Below, piece after piece: positions 26,156 to 35,306 of a stretch of 64,000 nt of DNA (positions are counted from its first letter, which is position 1; every line of letters starts with the position of its first letter). The position numbers were made by a program, and so were the translations under genes. The DNA is from Janthinobacterium saanense (GTDB lineage Bacteria > Pseudomonadota > Gammaproteobacteria > Burkholderiales > Burkholderiaceae_D). The notes under the pieces were generated by a model that saw nothing but the letters and a program-made list of their open reading frames with translations, was not told the origin of the DNA and did not search any database. The DNA is taken from the NCBI RefSeq assembly GCF_014200675.1, contig NZ_JACHCI010000020.1, forward strand, positions 1 through 64,000, given 5' to 3'.

Positions 26156-26857
26156 ATGAAGCACACCCTGTTTTTGTTTGACTTAGATGATACCTTGCTC
26201 GACTTCCGGGCTTCCGAAAAGCTGTCGTTTGTACGCACCATGCAGGCTTTGGGCTTGCACGAGCGCGTGGACGGGCTGTTCACCGATTACCAGGTGATCA
26301 ACACCGAACTGTGGCGCAAATTTGAAACGGGCGCAGTGAGCAAGGATTTCCTGAAGGTGGAGCGTTTCCGCGCCACCTTTGCCAGGCATGGCCTGGGGCT
26401 GGACCCGGAAGCGGCCAGCCTGCTGTACCTGGACTCCCTGCCAGACACCGTGGTGCTGATCGACGGCGCCCGCGAGGTGTGCGTGGCGCTCGCCGCCATC
26501 GGCGAGGTGGGCATCATCACCAATGGTGTCGATACCATCCAGAACCGCCGCATTACCAGTTCGGGCCTGGGCGACTGCATTTCCTTTGTCGCCACTTCCG
26601 AAGCATGCGGCCATGCCAAGCCCGATGTCCGCTTCTTCGAGTACGCCGCCGATATGGCGCGCCCCTTTGTCAAGGAAGCAGCCATCATTATCGGCGACCG
26701 CCTGGACGCCGATATCCTTGGCGCCAACCGCTATGGCATCGACAGCTGCTGGTTCAATCCGGCCCGTCTGGCCAATACTTCGCTGGCGATCCCCACGTTT
26801 GAAGTGGCCAGCCTGCACGACATCGTGCCAGCTTTAAAGGCGCTGGCGCTGGTCTGA
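26156..26857 (+). CDS. HAD-superfamily phosphatase, YjjG type
   Basis: HAD hydrolase of 233 aa. Motif I is FLFDLDDTLLDF (nucleophile and acid Asp), motif II is GIITNGVD, motif III Lys lies in GHAKPDVRFFEYA, and motif IV is IIGDRLDADILGANRYGID. The overall form matches YjjG-type (d)UMP/dTMP phosphatases, which clear non-canonical pyrimidine nucleotides. The start at 26156 fits the family; an upstream in-frame ATG at 26114 adds a non-conserved extension. The stop codon directly abuts the stop of the convergent DMT transporter gene. Confidence 0.85.
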   Translation: MKHTLFLFDLDDTLLDFRASEKLSFVRTMQALGLHERVDGLFTDYQVINTELWRKFETGAVSKDFLKVERFRATFARHGLGLDPEAASLLYLDSLPDTVVLIDGAREVCVALAAIGEVGIITNGVDTIQNRRITSSGLGDCISFVATSEACGHAKPDVRFFEYAADMARPFVKEAAIIIGDRLDADILGANRYGIDSCWFNPARLANTSLAIPTFEVASLHDIVPALKALALV

Positions 26858-27790
26858 TTACTGGCTCAGCTCGGCCTTAGCGCTGTTGCCGGCCTTGTTA
26901 GGCCGCCATTCACTGAGGATGCCGGCGGCGATAATCAATACGGCACCCACGATGGCCAGGCCGGGCAGGCGTTCACCTGCAATGCGGCCGATCACGCCCG
27001 CCCACACCGGTTCACCCGCATAGATCAGGGTAGCCTTGGTGGCGGAAATGCGTTTTTGCGCCCAGTTCATCACATATTGAATCAGCGCGCTGGCGCAGCC
27101 CAGCGCGATCACGCTCAATACAAAGGTCTTGCCGAGTGGCGGCGGCGCTTCGCCGAGCACCGGCATCAGCAGCAGCGCGATCAATGACGCAGTGGCCAGC
27201 TGCACAATGGTCACGCGCAAGATATTCAGGCTGGCAGCCACGCGGCTGACCAGGATAATTTCCAGCGCAATCGCAATCGCCCCCACGGCCGTGATCAATT
27301 CACCCTGGCCCAGGCCCATGCTGAGGCCATCGGTGCCCGTCAGCAGCAGCAAACCCGTAAAGGCCACCACCACAGCCACCCACACGGCCGGGTGAGGGCG
27401 TTGCTTGAAGACCAGCCATTGCACCAGCGGCACAAGCGGCACATAAAAGGCGGTGATAAAGGCCGACTTGCTGCTCGAAATAAACATCAAGCCATAGGTT
27501 TGCAAGGTGTAGCCGCCAAAGATGGTCACGCCGATGGCCACGCCCGTCACGAACTCGGCCTTGGTCAGCTTGAACAATTGGCGCCGGCAAATCAGGGCGC
27601 AGATAGCGGCGGCGATGGCAAAGCGGGCGGCCACAAAGGCCAGCGGCCCGCTGGCGGTGACGGCATTGTGGACGACCAGAAAAGTGCCGCCCCAGATAAA
27701 GGTGATGGCGATCAGGGCCAGTTCGGGCAGGTTGACAAGGGAAGAAGTACGGGGTTTGGTGCTGGTGGCAGAAGGTACTGGTATTTTCAT
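26858..27790 (-). CDS. DMT-family (EamA domain) transporter
   Basis: Ten-helix inner-membrane exporter of 310 aa built from two EamA repeats. LALIAITFIWGGTFLVVHNAVTASGPLAFVAARFAIAAAICALIC opens the first, and ILVSRVAASLNILRVTIVQLATASLIALLL is in the second. The C-terminal stretch ATKATLIYAGEPVWAGVIGRIAGERLPGLAIVGAVLIIAAGIL is the typical last repeat. The substrate is probably a metabolite or amino acid, not predictable from sequence. It ends flush against the HAD gene. Confidence 0.88.
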   Translation of the reverse strand: MKIPVPSATSTKPRTSSLVNLPELALIAITFIWGGTFLVVHNAVTASGPLAFVAARFAIAAAICALICRRQLFKLTKAEFVTGVAIGVTIFGGYTLQTYGLMFISSSKSAFITAFYVPLVPLVQWLVFKQRPHPAVWVAVVVAFTGLLLLTGTDGLSMGLGQGELITAVGAIAIALEIILVSRVAASLNILRVTIVQLATASLIALLLMPVLGEAPPPLGKTFVLSVIALGCASALIQYVMNWAQKRISATKATLIYAGEPVWAGVIGRIAGERLPGLAIVGAVLIIAAGILSEWRPNKAGNSAKAELSQ

Positions 27791-27877
27791 CGAAAGCTAT
27801 GCGGTGGGCAAAATGTTTCCCATTATACTAGCGGCACTATATTGCCCTCCTGGGCAGAGGCCCGTGGCGGGCGGCGT

Positions 27878-29128
27878 TCAATCCGGCTTGCCATCTTGCT
27901 GCCGAGCTTGCTGCCGTTTCACATGTCCGCTGCGCTGCGCCCGGTAAATGCCGGCGTGGCCTGAAAACAGATACGCCACCACGCAGGCGATGGCGGCGTA
28001 CACGCCGATCTCGGCGCCAAACAGTTCCATCGCCATCAGGGTCGAGGCGATAGGCGTGTTGGCCGCACCGGCAAACACGGCCACGAAACCGATGGCGGCC
28101 AGCAAGGTGACGGGCTGGTGCAGCAAGGGACCGAGTGCGTTGCCCAGGGTGGCGCCGATGAAAAACAAGGGCGTGACTTCGCCGCCCTTGAAGCCGGTGC
28201 CGAGCGAGACGATGGTAAATACCATCTTGCCGAGGAAATCCCAGGCCGGCAGCGGTTGTTTCAAGGCGTCGACGATGGTGGGGATGCCCAGGCCGATGTA
28301 CTTGTCGGTACCCAGCAGCCAGACGGCGCAGGCCACCACCAGGCCACCCGCCAAGGGGCGCAGCGGGGCGTAGCTGATCCAGCGTTTCATGGCGTGCGAC
28401 AAGCCATGCGTGGCGGTGGCAAACACTTTGCCGGTGATGCCAAACAACATTCCAGCAATCACCATGGCAGCCAGGGTCCAGGCCGAGATGGCGGGAATCA
28501 GTGGCACGGCGTAGTGGGTGTGTTGTATGCCCCACAGCAAACCCACCTGGTCGGCAATGACGGCGGCGGCCAGGCAGGGCAGCATGGCTTCGTAGCGCAG
28601 GCGGCCGATGGCCAGCACTTCCAGGCCGAAGATGGCGCCGGCCAGCGGCGTGCCAAACACGGAAGCAAAACCGGCGCTGATGCCCGCCATCAAGATGATG
28701 CGGCGGTCCTCGTTATTCAGGCGAAACAGCCGTGTCAGCTGGTCTGCCAGAGCGCCGCCCATTTGCACGGCCGTGCCTTCGCGGCCCACAGACGCGCCGA
28801 ACAAATGCGAGACGACGGTGGCGCCCAGCACCAGCGGTGCCATGCGTAGTGGAATGATTTTTTTCGGATCGTGGATTTCATCGATGAGCAGATTCGCGCC
28901 GCCTTCCACGCTATTGCCGTAGCGCAGGTACAGCCAGCCGACGGCAAAACCGGCCAGCGGCAGCAGCCAGATCAGCCAGGGGTGAAGCATGCGCGTATTG
29001 GTCGCCCATGCCAGGGCAAACAAAAAGCCGGCCGAGGCTGTGCCCGCCAATATGGCCACCAGGGCGGCAATCAGCAGCCATTTCAACAGATGCAAGAGCA
29101 GGTCGGTGAGGGCGGAAATCCGGGTCAT
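27878..29128 (-). CDS. CLC-type fluoride/proton antiporter (CLC-F), under a fluoride riboswitch
   Basis: CLC superfamily membrane transporter, 416 aa, about 10 hydrophobic segments. The gating-glutamate motif is present as G115-R-E117-G-T-A-V-Q. The chloride-selective GSGIP motif is absent and its place is taken by GGANLLIDEIH (about 76-86), which is how fluoride-selective CLC-F proteins differ from chloride CLCs. A fluoride riboswitch at 29223-29298 in the leader supports fluoride export as the job. The ATG at 29128 has GGA 8 nt upstream and begins just before the first helix. A TTG at 29188 is in frame and would add 20 residues overlapping the riboswitch expression region. No crcB/fluC gene is nearby. 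Confidence 0.85.
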   Translation of the reverse strand: MTRISALTDLLLHLLKWLLIAALVAILAGTASAGFLFALAWATNTRMLHPWLIWLLPLAGFAVGWLYLRYGNSVEGGANLLIDEIHDPKKIIPLRMAPLVLGATVVSHLFGASVGREGTAVQMGGALADQLTRLFRLNNEDRRIILMAGISAGFASVFGTPLAGAIFGLEVLAIGRLRYEAMLPCLAAAVIADQVGLLWGIQHTHYAVPLIPAISAWTLAAMVIAGMLFGITGKVFATATHGLSHAMKRWISYAPLRPLAGGLVVACAVWLLGTDKYIGLGIPTIVDALKQPLPAWDFLGKMVFTIVSLGTGFKGGEVTPLFFIGATLGNALGPLLHQPVTLLAAIGFVAVFAGAANTPIASTLMAMELFGAEIGVYAAIACVVAYLFSGHAGIYRAQRSGHVKRQQARQQDGKPD

Positions 29129-29194
29129 GATGCGTGTCCAGTCTGGGGTGGTTCGAACCTGGACAGGCGGCCGATGCATCCACGCCAAGCGCGC

Positions 29195-29232
29195 GCCTGC
29201 ATCTTTCCAATCATCCAGGAAAGTCTGCAGGC
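29195..29232 (-). promoter_or_regulatory. Candidate expression platform of the fluoride riboswitch (competing hairpin)
   Basis: GCCTGCA (29195-29201) pairs perfectly with TGCAGGC (29226-29232), and inside it CTTTCC (29203-29208) pairs with GGAAAG (29218-29223). The right-hand arms use bases of the aptamer's 3' end (29223-29240), so the hairpin and the ligand-bound aptamer exclude each other. There is no T-run after it, so control by translation or Rho seems likelier than intrinsic termination. A second small hairpin (GTCCAG/CTGGAC, about 29136-29165) covers the ribosome site of the ATG at 29128. Confidence 0.5.
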
Positions 29233-29298
29233 ATCATCAGCCCGAAGGCGGTTCACGAAAAATTTTAAAGTTGCGTGGGAGGAATGCCATCTCCAGAC
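29223..29298 (-). ncRNA. Fluoride riboswitch (crcB motif)
   Basis: Read on the minus strand, the leader begins GGAGATGGCATTCCTCC and continues through an AT-rich loop to GAACCGCC, then CTGATGATGCCT. These are the conserved blocks of the fluoride (crcB) aptamer in the right order and spacing. Outer bases GTCTG (29294-29298 side) and CAGAC (29223-29227 side) close the first stem. A TAGAAT at 29302-29307 (minus strand) is a likely -10 box. It should raise expression of the CLC-F gene when fluoride accumulates. Confidence 0.9.
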
Positions 29299-29352
29299 AA
29301 AATTCTAGCACTGTTGAGCAAAGGACACTACAGTAGGATGTTAATCATCCTC

Positions 29353-30942
29353 TTACAAGCCCAGCTCGGCCACCAGCGCCTGGCCGATAGCCCGTTGTTC
29401 ATCGAGGATGGCCTGCAAATGCTGGGGCCGCGTCTGGACGTTGCTCATCACCACGCGCAATACATTGGTCGGGCCTGGATACGGCGTCGATTCGAGCACC
29501 GTGCGCGACACAAAACTGTGGCCTTCGGCTTTTTGCCGGTTTTGCAGCTTGGCGGTGAGGGTGTTGAGTTGCTGGTTCAATGCCGTTGCCGCTTCGATCT
29601 GGCCGCTCTCGAGCAAGGCGGCCATGCGCTGGCGCAAGTGCGCGGGCACGTAGCGGTAGGTGAGAATAAACGTGTCCGAGCGCGTGAGCAGCTCGAAATC
29701 CTGCTGCCAGGCCAGCAAATCCTGCAACTGGCGCGACAAGGTGGCCGCCTGTTGCAGCAGGGTAGTGTAGCCGGAGACGCCCAGCACCTTGAACGTAGCC
29801 CACAGTTTCAAGGTGTCAAAGCGGCGCGAACCTTCCAGCGAAGTCTGGCCCAGGTCGCCGGAATTGTCGCGCAGGATGTAATTGGCGTTGTGTTTCAGTA
29901 AATTCAGGCTGGCGCTATCCTTGAACAGCACCATGCTTTGCGCCATCGGCACCCACAGCAGTTTATGGCCATCGATGACGACGGAGTCGGCCAAAGCTAT
30001 CCCGTCGTACAACGGGCGGAATTGCTCGGCGATCAAGAGGGCGCCACCCCAGGCCGCATCCACATGAAACCAGATGTTTTCACGCGCGGCAATGGCCGCC
30101 ATGGCGGCCAAAGGATCGATGGCGCCCGTTTCCGTGGTGCCGGCGATGCCGATCATGGCCACCACCTTGATGTTGCGCGCTTTCAAGCCGGCAATCGTGG
30201 TTTCCAGCGCGGTGATATCGATGCGGTTGTCGCGGTCGACGGGCACCAGGTGCAAGGCGTTTTCACCGAGGCCCAGGGTGGCCAGGGCTTTCTTGGCCGA
30301 ATAATGGCTGCGGGCCGAACCGATCACGGCCAGGCCGCTATAGCCGGATTCCTGCATGGTGGCAAACAGGCCGCGCTTGCGCGTGCCCGGTAGGTGATGC
30401 TCGAGCGCCACGGCCAAGGCTGTCAAATTGCCCATGGTGCCGCCATTGACCACATTGCCCAGCGCGCCGCTGGTGGCCGCCATCGCCTGCGTGTAGACCG
30501 CATCGTCGTGCTGGTAAACCTGGCGGTGCAGCCAGCCCAGAATCTGCTTTTCGATCAGGGTCGAGACATAGGCGGTTTCAATCTTGACCTGGTTCTGGTT
30601 CAGCGCCGCCGTAAACGCTTCGGCCAGCACGCTGACCCAGGGCAGGGCCTGGGTCATGTGGCCGATATAGCGCGGGTGGTTCAGCTGGGCCGTATTGGCC
30701 AGCACGGTCGCATCGAGTTCTTGCAGGAAATCCGTCACCGCCATGCCATGTGCGGGCGGGGCGATGCTGGACAGTTGCGGTATCAGTTCCGCATACGGCG
30801 TATGCGGATAGGGCGTGTCGCGCCCGGCAGCCAGCCAGCCGCCCAGCATGCGCAGCGCCTGCTGCAAGGGAGCGGGCGCCTGCTGCAGAGCATCGATGGA
30901 AAAATGCTGCTGCAGCAGCTGCTCGATAGCGGTATCGTTCAT
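29353..30942 (-). CDS. PLP-dependent group II amino-acid decarboxylase (PanP/glutamate-decarboxylase-like)
   Basis: Fold-type I PLP enzyme of 529 aa. HPRYIGHMTQALPWVSVLAEAFTAALNQNQ, AATSGALGNVVNGGTMGNLTAL, IWFHVDAAWGGALL and DGHKLLWVPM (Schiff-base Lys327) are all group II decarboxylase segments. The length and the N-terminal form resemble the pyridoxal-dependent aspartate 1-decarboxylases (PanP) that make beta-alanine for pantothenate, but glutamate or other acidic amino-acid substrates cannot be excluded. ATG 30942 has GAAGG about 6 nt upstream. A hairpin at 30996-31039 separates it from trpS. Confidence 0.8.
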   Translation of the reverse strand: MNDTAIEQLLQQHFSIDALQQAPAPLQQALRMLGGWLAAGRDTPYPHTPYAELIPQLSSIAPPAHGMAVTDFLQELDATVLANTAQLNHPRYIGHMTQALPWVSVLAEAFTAALNQNQVKIETAYVSTLIEKQILGWLHRQVYQHDDAVYTQAMAATSGALGNVVNGGTMGNLTALAVALEHHLPGTRKRGLFATMQESGYSGLAVIGSARSHYSAKKALATLGLGENALHLVPVDRDNRIDITALETTIAGLKARNIKVVAMIGIAGTTETGAIDPLAAMAAIAARENIWFHVDAAWGGALLIAEQFRPLYDGIALADSVVIDGHKLLWVPMAQSMVLFKDSASLNLLKHNANYILRDNSGDLGQTSLEGSRRFDTLKLWATFKVLGVSGYTTLLQQAATLSRQLQDLLAWQQDFELLTRSDTFILTYRYVPAHLRQRMAALLESGQIEAATALNQQLNTLTAKLQNRQKAEGHSFVSRTVLESTPYPGPTNVLRVVMSNVQTRPQHLQAILDEQRAIGQALVAELGL

Positions 30943-30995
30943 TGCGCCTTCTTTGCCGATTACTTAATGACTTATTCTATGGTTACAAACGCACC

Positions 30996-31039
30996 GCGCC
31001 CTGGCGGAGACGAGATTTTACCCGACTCCGGCAGGGCGC
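30996..31039. repeat. Long inverted repeat between trpS and the decarboxylase gene
   Basis: GCGCCCTGGCGGAG (30996-31009) and CTCCGGCAGGGCGC (31026-31039) are 14-bp arms with one mismatch and a 16-nt loop. On the minus strand it lies after the trpS stop and before the decarboxylase start. There is no real T-run, so its use as a terminator is uncertain; the loop contains TAAAAT on the minus strand. Confidence 0.45.
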
Positions 31040-31066
31040 ATCAGCTTGCTAATACTAAATGATGAT

Positions 31067-32146
31067 TTAAAAGTAATTCAGACCCAGTGCCGACTTGACT
31101 TCATCGGCCGTGCGGGCCGCCACTTCACGGGCGCGGAACGTGCCTTCTTTCAGCATCTGGATGATCTGGCCCTTGTCCTTGGCGAACTCTTCGCGGCGTG
31201 CGCGTATCGGCGCCAGCAAGTCTTGCAGCACCACTTCCAGGCGTTTCTTGACGATGCTGTCGCCCAGGCCGCCGCGTACATAATGCGCTTTCATTTCTTC
31301 CAAGGCGGCTTTTTCCGGATCGAAGGCATCCAGGTAAGTAAAGGCTACATTGCCTTCCAGGTGGCCAGGATCGGCCACGCGCAGGTGCAGCGGGTCGGTA
31401 TAGACTTTTTTCACGGCGGCGGTGATTTCTTCCGGCGTGGCGCCCAGGTTGATGGTGTTGCCCAGGGATTTGCTCATCTTGGCCTTGCCATCGATGCCGG
31501 GCAGGCGGCCGATTTCCGGCACCAGCGCCTTGCATTCCATCAGCACTTCGCGGTTGTACATGCGGTTGAAGCGGCGCACGATTTCATTGGTTTGCTCGAT
31601 CATCGGGATCTGGTCTTCGCCGACCGGCACCACGCCTGCCTTGAAGGCCGTGATGTCGGCTGCCTGGCTGGCCGGGTAGGTCAGGAAACCGGCCGGGATG
31701 TCGCGCTCGAAGCCGCGCAAGCGGATTTCTTCCTTGACGGTCGGGTTGCGTTCCAGGCGCGCCACGGTGACGATGTTCAGGTAATAAAAGGTCAGCTCGG
31801 CCAGTTCGGGGATCTGCGACTGGATGAACACCGTGGTCTTGCTCGGGTCGATGCCGACGGCCAGGTAGTCCAGCGCCACTTCGACCACGTTGCGGTGCAC
31901 CTTGTCGATGTCATCCATATTGTCGGTCAGCGCCTGTGCGTCGGCCAGCATGATGAATTGCTGGTAGTCGTGCTGATAGGTCACGCGGTTGCGCAAGCTG
32001 CCCACGTAATGGCCCAGGTGCAATGGGCCGGTCGGGCGGTCGCCCGTCAGGATCACGGATTGCGAAGCGATGGCGGCGGCGGACAGCGGTGCCGCCGGTG
32101 CGTTGTCCTGGGTGTCGGGGGTATCTGGGGTATTGGGTAAGCTCAT
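31067..32146 (-). CDS. trpS: Tryptophan--tRNA ligase
   Basis: Class I aminoacyl-tRNA synthetase charging tRNA-Trp, 359 aa (E. coli 334, with an extra hydrophilic N-terminus here). The HIGH-type motif is [13 protein letters not shown] with HLGH at 43-46. The KMSKS loop is at 223-227 ([13 protein letters not shown]). [10 protein letters not shown] and [12 protein letters not shown] are the usual tryptophan-specific segments. The start at 32146 has GAAAGGAAA upstream. It is a single gene on this strand followed by the decarboxylase gene after 124 bp. Confidence 0.95.
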   Translation of the reverse strand: MSLPNTPDTPDTQDNAPAAPLSAAAIASQSVILTGDRPTGPLHLGHYVGSLRNRVTYQHDYQQFIMLADAQALTDNMDDIDKVHRNVVEVALDYLAVGIDPSKTTVFIQSQIPELAELTFYYLNIVTVARLERNPTVKEEIRLRGFERDIPAGFLTYPASQAADITAFKAGVVPVGEDQIPMIEQTNEIVRRFNRMYNREVLMECKALVPEIGRLPGIDGKAKMSKSLGNTINLGATPEEITAAVKKVYTDPLHLRVADPGHLEGNVAFTYLDAFDPEKAALEEMKAHYVRGGLGDSIVKKRLEVVLQDLLAPIRARREEFAKDKGQIIQMLKEGTFRAREVAARTADEVKSALGLNYF

Positions 32147-32438
32147 CAAGTTTCCTTTCGAGCCACCTGGTTCGGGGATGATCCAGGACTGAGCCTGTTA
32201 CGCCACCGAGTTAGGCGGCGTTGATCATAATCACATCACTATACAGTGGCCGCGCGGAGTGAGCGGGACCACCAATTCAAGCAGGCGTGTTGTGAAGGGA
32301 TAAAGTTCATGGCGTTATGGTTGCAGTTCAACGGCAATCTGTCAAGTTTTGTCGGGAAAGGTGGGCCGCGTTGCATTGCTTCAGGGCCATTGTTTCGCTA
32401 CCATGGCTGTTTATCTTTGTCGTTCTTTGGAGAAATAC

Positions 32439-34403
32439 ATGCGCCTCCGGCCTGCTGCCCGCTATACCCAACTCACCCTGCTCGGCGCCATCATGGCCGC
32501 TGCGCCAGCCTTGCATGCACAAACGCAGCAAAAGACAGCGCCGATGACGCCGTATATGCAGCCCGATATCGGCGCCAAGCTGGCCATGCCGGACTTGAAC
32601 GACTACGTCAAGCGTGTGGTGATGATACCGATGCGCGACGGCGTCAAGCTGTACACGGTGATCGTGGTGCCGAAAGACGCCAGGCGGGCGCCCATCATGC
32701 TGACCCGCACGCCGTACAATGCGGCCCGGCGCGCCGAGCGGGCCGCCAGCCCCACCATGCTGGGACTGTTGCCTCAGGGTGACGATACCCTGGTCGAGCA
32801 CGGTTACATCCGCGTGTTCCAGGATGTGCGCGGCAAATATGGTTCCGAGGGTGACTATGTGATGACGCGCCCGGTGCGCGGCCCGCTGAACAATACCAAG
32901 GTCGACAATACGACGGACGCCTGGGACACCATAGACTGGCTGTCGAAGAACATTCCAGAAAGTAACGGCAAGGTCGGCATGCTGGGTTCTTCCTACGAAG
33001 GCCACACGGTGCTGATGGCGCTGGTCGACCCGCATCCTGCGCTGAAGGTGGCCATTCCGATGAGCGCCATGGTCGATGGCTGGCGCGGCGACGACTGGTT
33101 CCACAATGGCGCTTTCCGCCAGCCCAGCCTGTCGTATATCGCGGGCCAGACTGGCGCGCGTAGCGGCGGTCCATCGCCGGTATTGGGCGTCTCCGACGAT
33201 TACGAGGCGTATCTGCGCATCGGTTCGGCCGGCGACTTTGCCAAGAAATTCGGTATCGACAAGCTGACCTACACCAAAAAACTGTTCGAGCACCCGGCTT
33301 ACGACAGCTACTGGCAGGAACAGGCGCTCGACAAGATCCTGGCGAAAAAGCCGCTGACCGTGCCGACCATGCACGTGGTGGGCCTGTGGGACCAGGAAGA
33401 TATCTATGGCCCTTACGCCACCTATACGGCGATGGAAGGGCGCGACAAGAACAATAACCTGAACTATCTGGCGGTAGGCCCATGGCGCCATAGCGGCGTC
33501 AACTATGAAGGCTCGACCCTGGGACCGCTGAAGTTCGACGGCGACACGGCGCGCCAGTTCCGCGAAAAAGTCATGCAGCCTTTCCTGGACCAGTACCTCA
33601 AGGATGATGCACCGGTGGCCAATACGGCGCCCGTGACGGTCTACCAGAGCGGCACCAACCGATGGCAGCGTTTGCAGCAGTGGCCGCTGGCGTGCGATAC
33701 CTGCGATACCAAGCTCACTTCCATCTACCTGCAAGACGGCAACAAGCTGGGCTTTACCGCGCCACAGGTGGGTGTCGAGGCGACTGGCGCCTATGATGAG
33801 TACGTGTCCGATCCGGCCAAACCCGTGCCTTTCGTGCCCCGTCCCGTGCGCCTGAACGATGGCGATGTGTGGAAACCATGGCTGGTCAGCGACCAGCGCG
33901 GCTATGCCGACCGTACCGATGTGCTCAGCTATGTATCCGAGCCATTGAAAGCAGCGGTGCGCATCGCCGGTGCCCCGGTGGTGAACCTGTTTGCCTCGAC
34001 CAGCGGCAGCGATAGCGACTGGGTGGTGAAAGTGATCGACGTGTATCCGGACGAAGTGCCATCGCAGCCTGCGATGGGCGGCTACCAGCTGGGCATCTCC
34101 ATGGATATCTTCCGTGGCCGCTACCGTGACAGCCTGGAACATCCGACGGCGATACCATCGGGCAAGGTCGAGCGCTACCGTTTTGCCTTGCCGAACGCCA
34201 ACCACGTCTTCCTGCCGGGCCACCGCATCGCCGTGCAGGTACAGTCGAGCTGGTTCCCGCTGTACGACCGCAACCCGCAAACCTTCGTGCCGAATATCTT
34301 CCTGGCCCAGCCTGCTGATTACCAGAAGGCCACGCAGCGCGTCTACCACGCGGTGGGAGCGGGCAGCGCGATCGAATTGCCGATCGTGCCGAACGACAAG
34401 TAA
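32439..34403 (+). CDS. Secreted CocE/NonD-family hydrolase, alpha-amino-acid ester hydrolase type
   Basis: S15/CocE family serine hydrolase of 654 aa with a signal peptide (about 1-28, LLGAIMAAAPALHA). The N-terminal alpha/beta-hydrolase domain has GMLGSSYEGHTVLMAL with the nucleophile Ser185. The acid and base lie in GLWDQEDIYGPYATY and VGPWRHSGVNYEG. The C-terminal jelly-roll domain (about 415-650) ends with HRIAVQVQSSWFPLYDRNPQT. These features and the size match alpha-amino-acid ester hydrolases, which act on esters and beta-lactam side chains; related acylases exist. ATG 32439 has GGAG 6 nt upstream. It is a single gene. Confidence 0.87.
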   Translation: MRLRPAARYTQLTLLGAIMAAAPALHAQTQQKTAPMTPYMQPDIGAKLAMPDLNDYVKRVVMIPMRDGVKLYTVIVVPKDARRAPIMLTRTPYNAARRAERAASPTMLGLLPQGDDTLVEHGYIRVFQDVRGKYGSEGDYVMTRPVRGPLNNTKVDNTTDAWDTIDWLSKNIPESNGKVGMLGSSYEGHTVLMALVDPHPALKVAIPMSAMVDGWRGDDWFHNGAFRQPSLSYIAGQTGARSGGPSPVLGVSDDYEAYLRIGSAGDFAKKFGIDKLTYTKKLFEHPAYDSYWQEQALDKILAKKPLTVPTMHVVGLWDQEDIYGPYATYTAMEGRDKNNNLNYLAVGPWRHSGVNYEGSTLGPLKFDGDTARQFREKVMQPFLDQYLKDDAPVANTAPVTVYQSGTNRWQRLQQWPLACDTCDTKLTSIYLQDGNKLGFTAPQVGVEATGAYDEYVSDPAKPVPFVPRPVRLNDGDVWKPWLVSDQRGYADRTDVLSYVSEPLKAAVRIAGAPVVNLFASTSGSDSDWVVKVIDVYPDEVPSQPAMGGYQLGISMDIFRGRYRDSLEHPTAIPSGKVERYRFALPNANHVFLPGHRIAVQVQSSWFPLYDRNPQTFVPNIFLAQPADYQKATQRVYHAVGAGSAIELPIVPNDK

Positions 34404-34531
34404 GAAGTAAACAGGCAGCCGGCCCGCATCAGTGCGGCGCCGGCTGCCACTGGCGCCTGCGTCATGGCCCACAGGGCAAGGGCGTAGAAAGCGAGCGTGC
34501 CGAAACCGCTGAACAGCGCGCCAGCATCCAT
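34404..34531 (-). pseudogene. Fragment of a DMT (EamA) transporter, C-terminal part
   Basis: The minus-strand frame reads FGTLAFYALALWAMTQAPVA, a stretch typical of the third-last helices of EamA transporters (YxLVLWAMxxAPVA). The match starts near 34531 and is lost before the stop of the ester-hydrolase gene, with no intact C-terminus. A matching N-terminal fragment lies on the same strand at 36251-36379, with lysE and a LysR gene in between. It is best read as a gene relic. Confidence 0.5.
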
Positions 34532-34623
34532 AGCACTAATTCCACTCCATTCAGTAAGAATATCCACATGGTGTACGCTGCTGGCGCGCTTGACAGGCGT
34601 ACGCCGATGCCGTCGATAGGTTC

Positions 34624-35241
34624 CTAGCGGATCCCGCCCATCAAGGCCAGCAGCACGCCAAAGCCGATCAGCAATGTGCCGAAGAACCGGTCGATCCAGT
34701 GACGCATGGCCAGCAGCCGTTCACGCACGGTGCCGCTTGAAAAGCACAGCGCCACCAAACTGAACCAGACCATGTGGACTCCCGAGATGAACGCCCCATA
34801 GCCGATTTGCATGGCCAGCGGGGTGTCGGGCCGCATCGCCTGCATGAACAGGCTGATGATGAACACCGTGGTTTTCGGATTCAGTGCATTGGTCAGGAAT
34901 CCCGTGCGCAGCGCCGCCATGTCGGACAGCGGCGCCATGGTGGCGTCGGCCAGCGCGCCACCCGGCGCAGTGCGCAGCATTTTCACGCCGAGCCAGATCA
35001 GGTAGGCCGCCCCGGCCAGTTTGACGGTGCTGAACAGCCACGGCGACTGCTTGATCAGTATGCCCACGCCAATCAGGGTATAGCCGACGTGAACCAGCAC
35101 GCCCAGCCCGACGCCCACGGCGGTGAGCACGCCGGCGCGGCGCGACAATATCAGGCTGTTACGCGTGACCATTGCGAAGTCCGGGCCGGGACTGATGACG
35201 GCGAGTAGTGTGATGGTGATTACAGCTAACAGTTCAGTCAT
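34624..35241 (-). CDS. LysE/RhtB-family amino-acid exporter
   Basis: Inner-membrane translocator of 205 aa. The N-terminal signature VISPGPDFAMVTRNSLILSRRAGVLTAVGVGLGVLVHVGYTLIGVG is that of the LysE/RhtB family, and TGFLTNALNPKTTVFIISLF is the second hallmark. It probably exports an amino acid such as threonine or homoserine lactone. The divergent LysR gene 65 bp away is a likely regulator, the usual arrangement for this family. Confidence 0.9.
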   Translation of the reverse strand: MTELLAVITITLLAVISPGPDFAMVTRNSLILSRRAGVLTAVGVGLGVLVHVGYTLIGVGILIKQSPWLFSTVKLAGAAYLIWLGVKMLRTAPGGALADATMAPLSDMAALRTGFLTNALNPKTTVFIISLFMQAMRPDTPLAMQIGYGAFISGVHMVWFSLVALCFSSGTVRERLLAMRHWIDRFFGTLLIGFGVLLALMGGIR

Positions 35242-35306
35242 GCTTTATCCTATCGGTGATTTACGAATAGCCTGATGTTATCCAAATAAACCACCAGTGA
35301 ATAACG

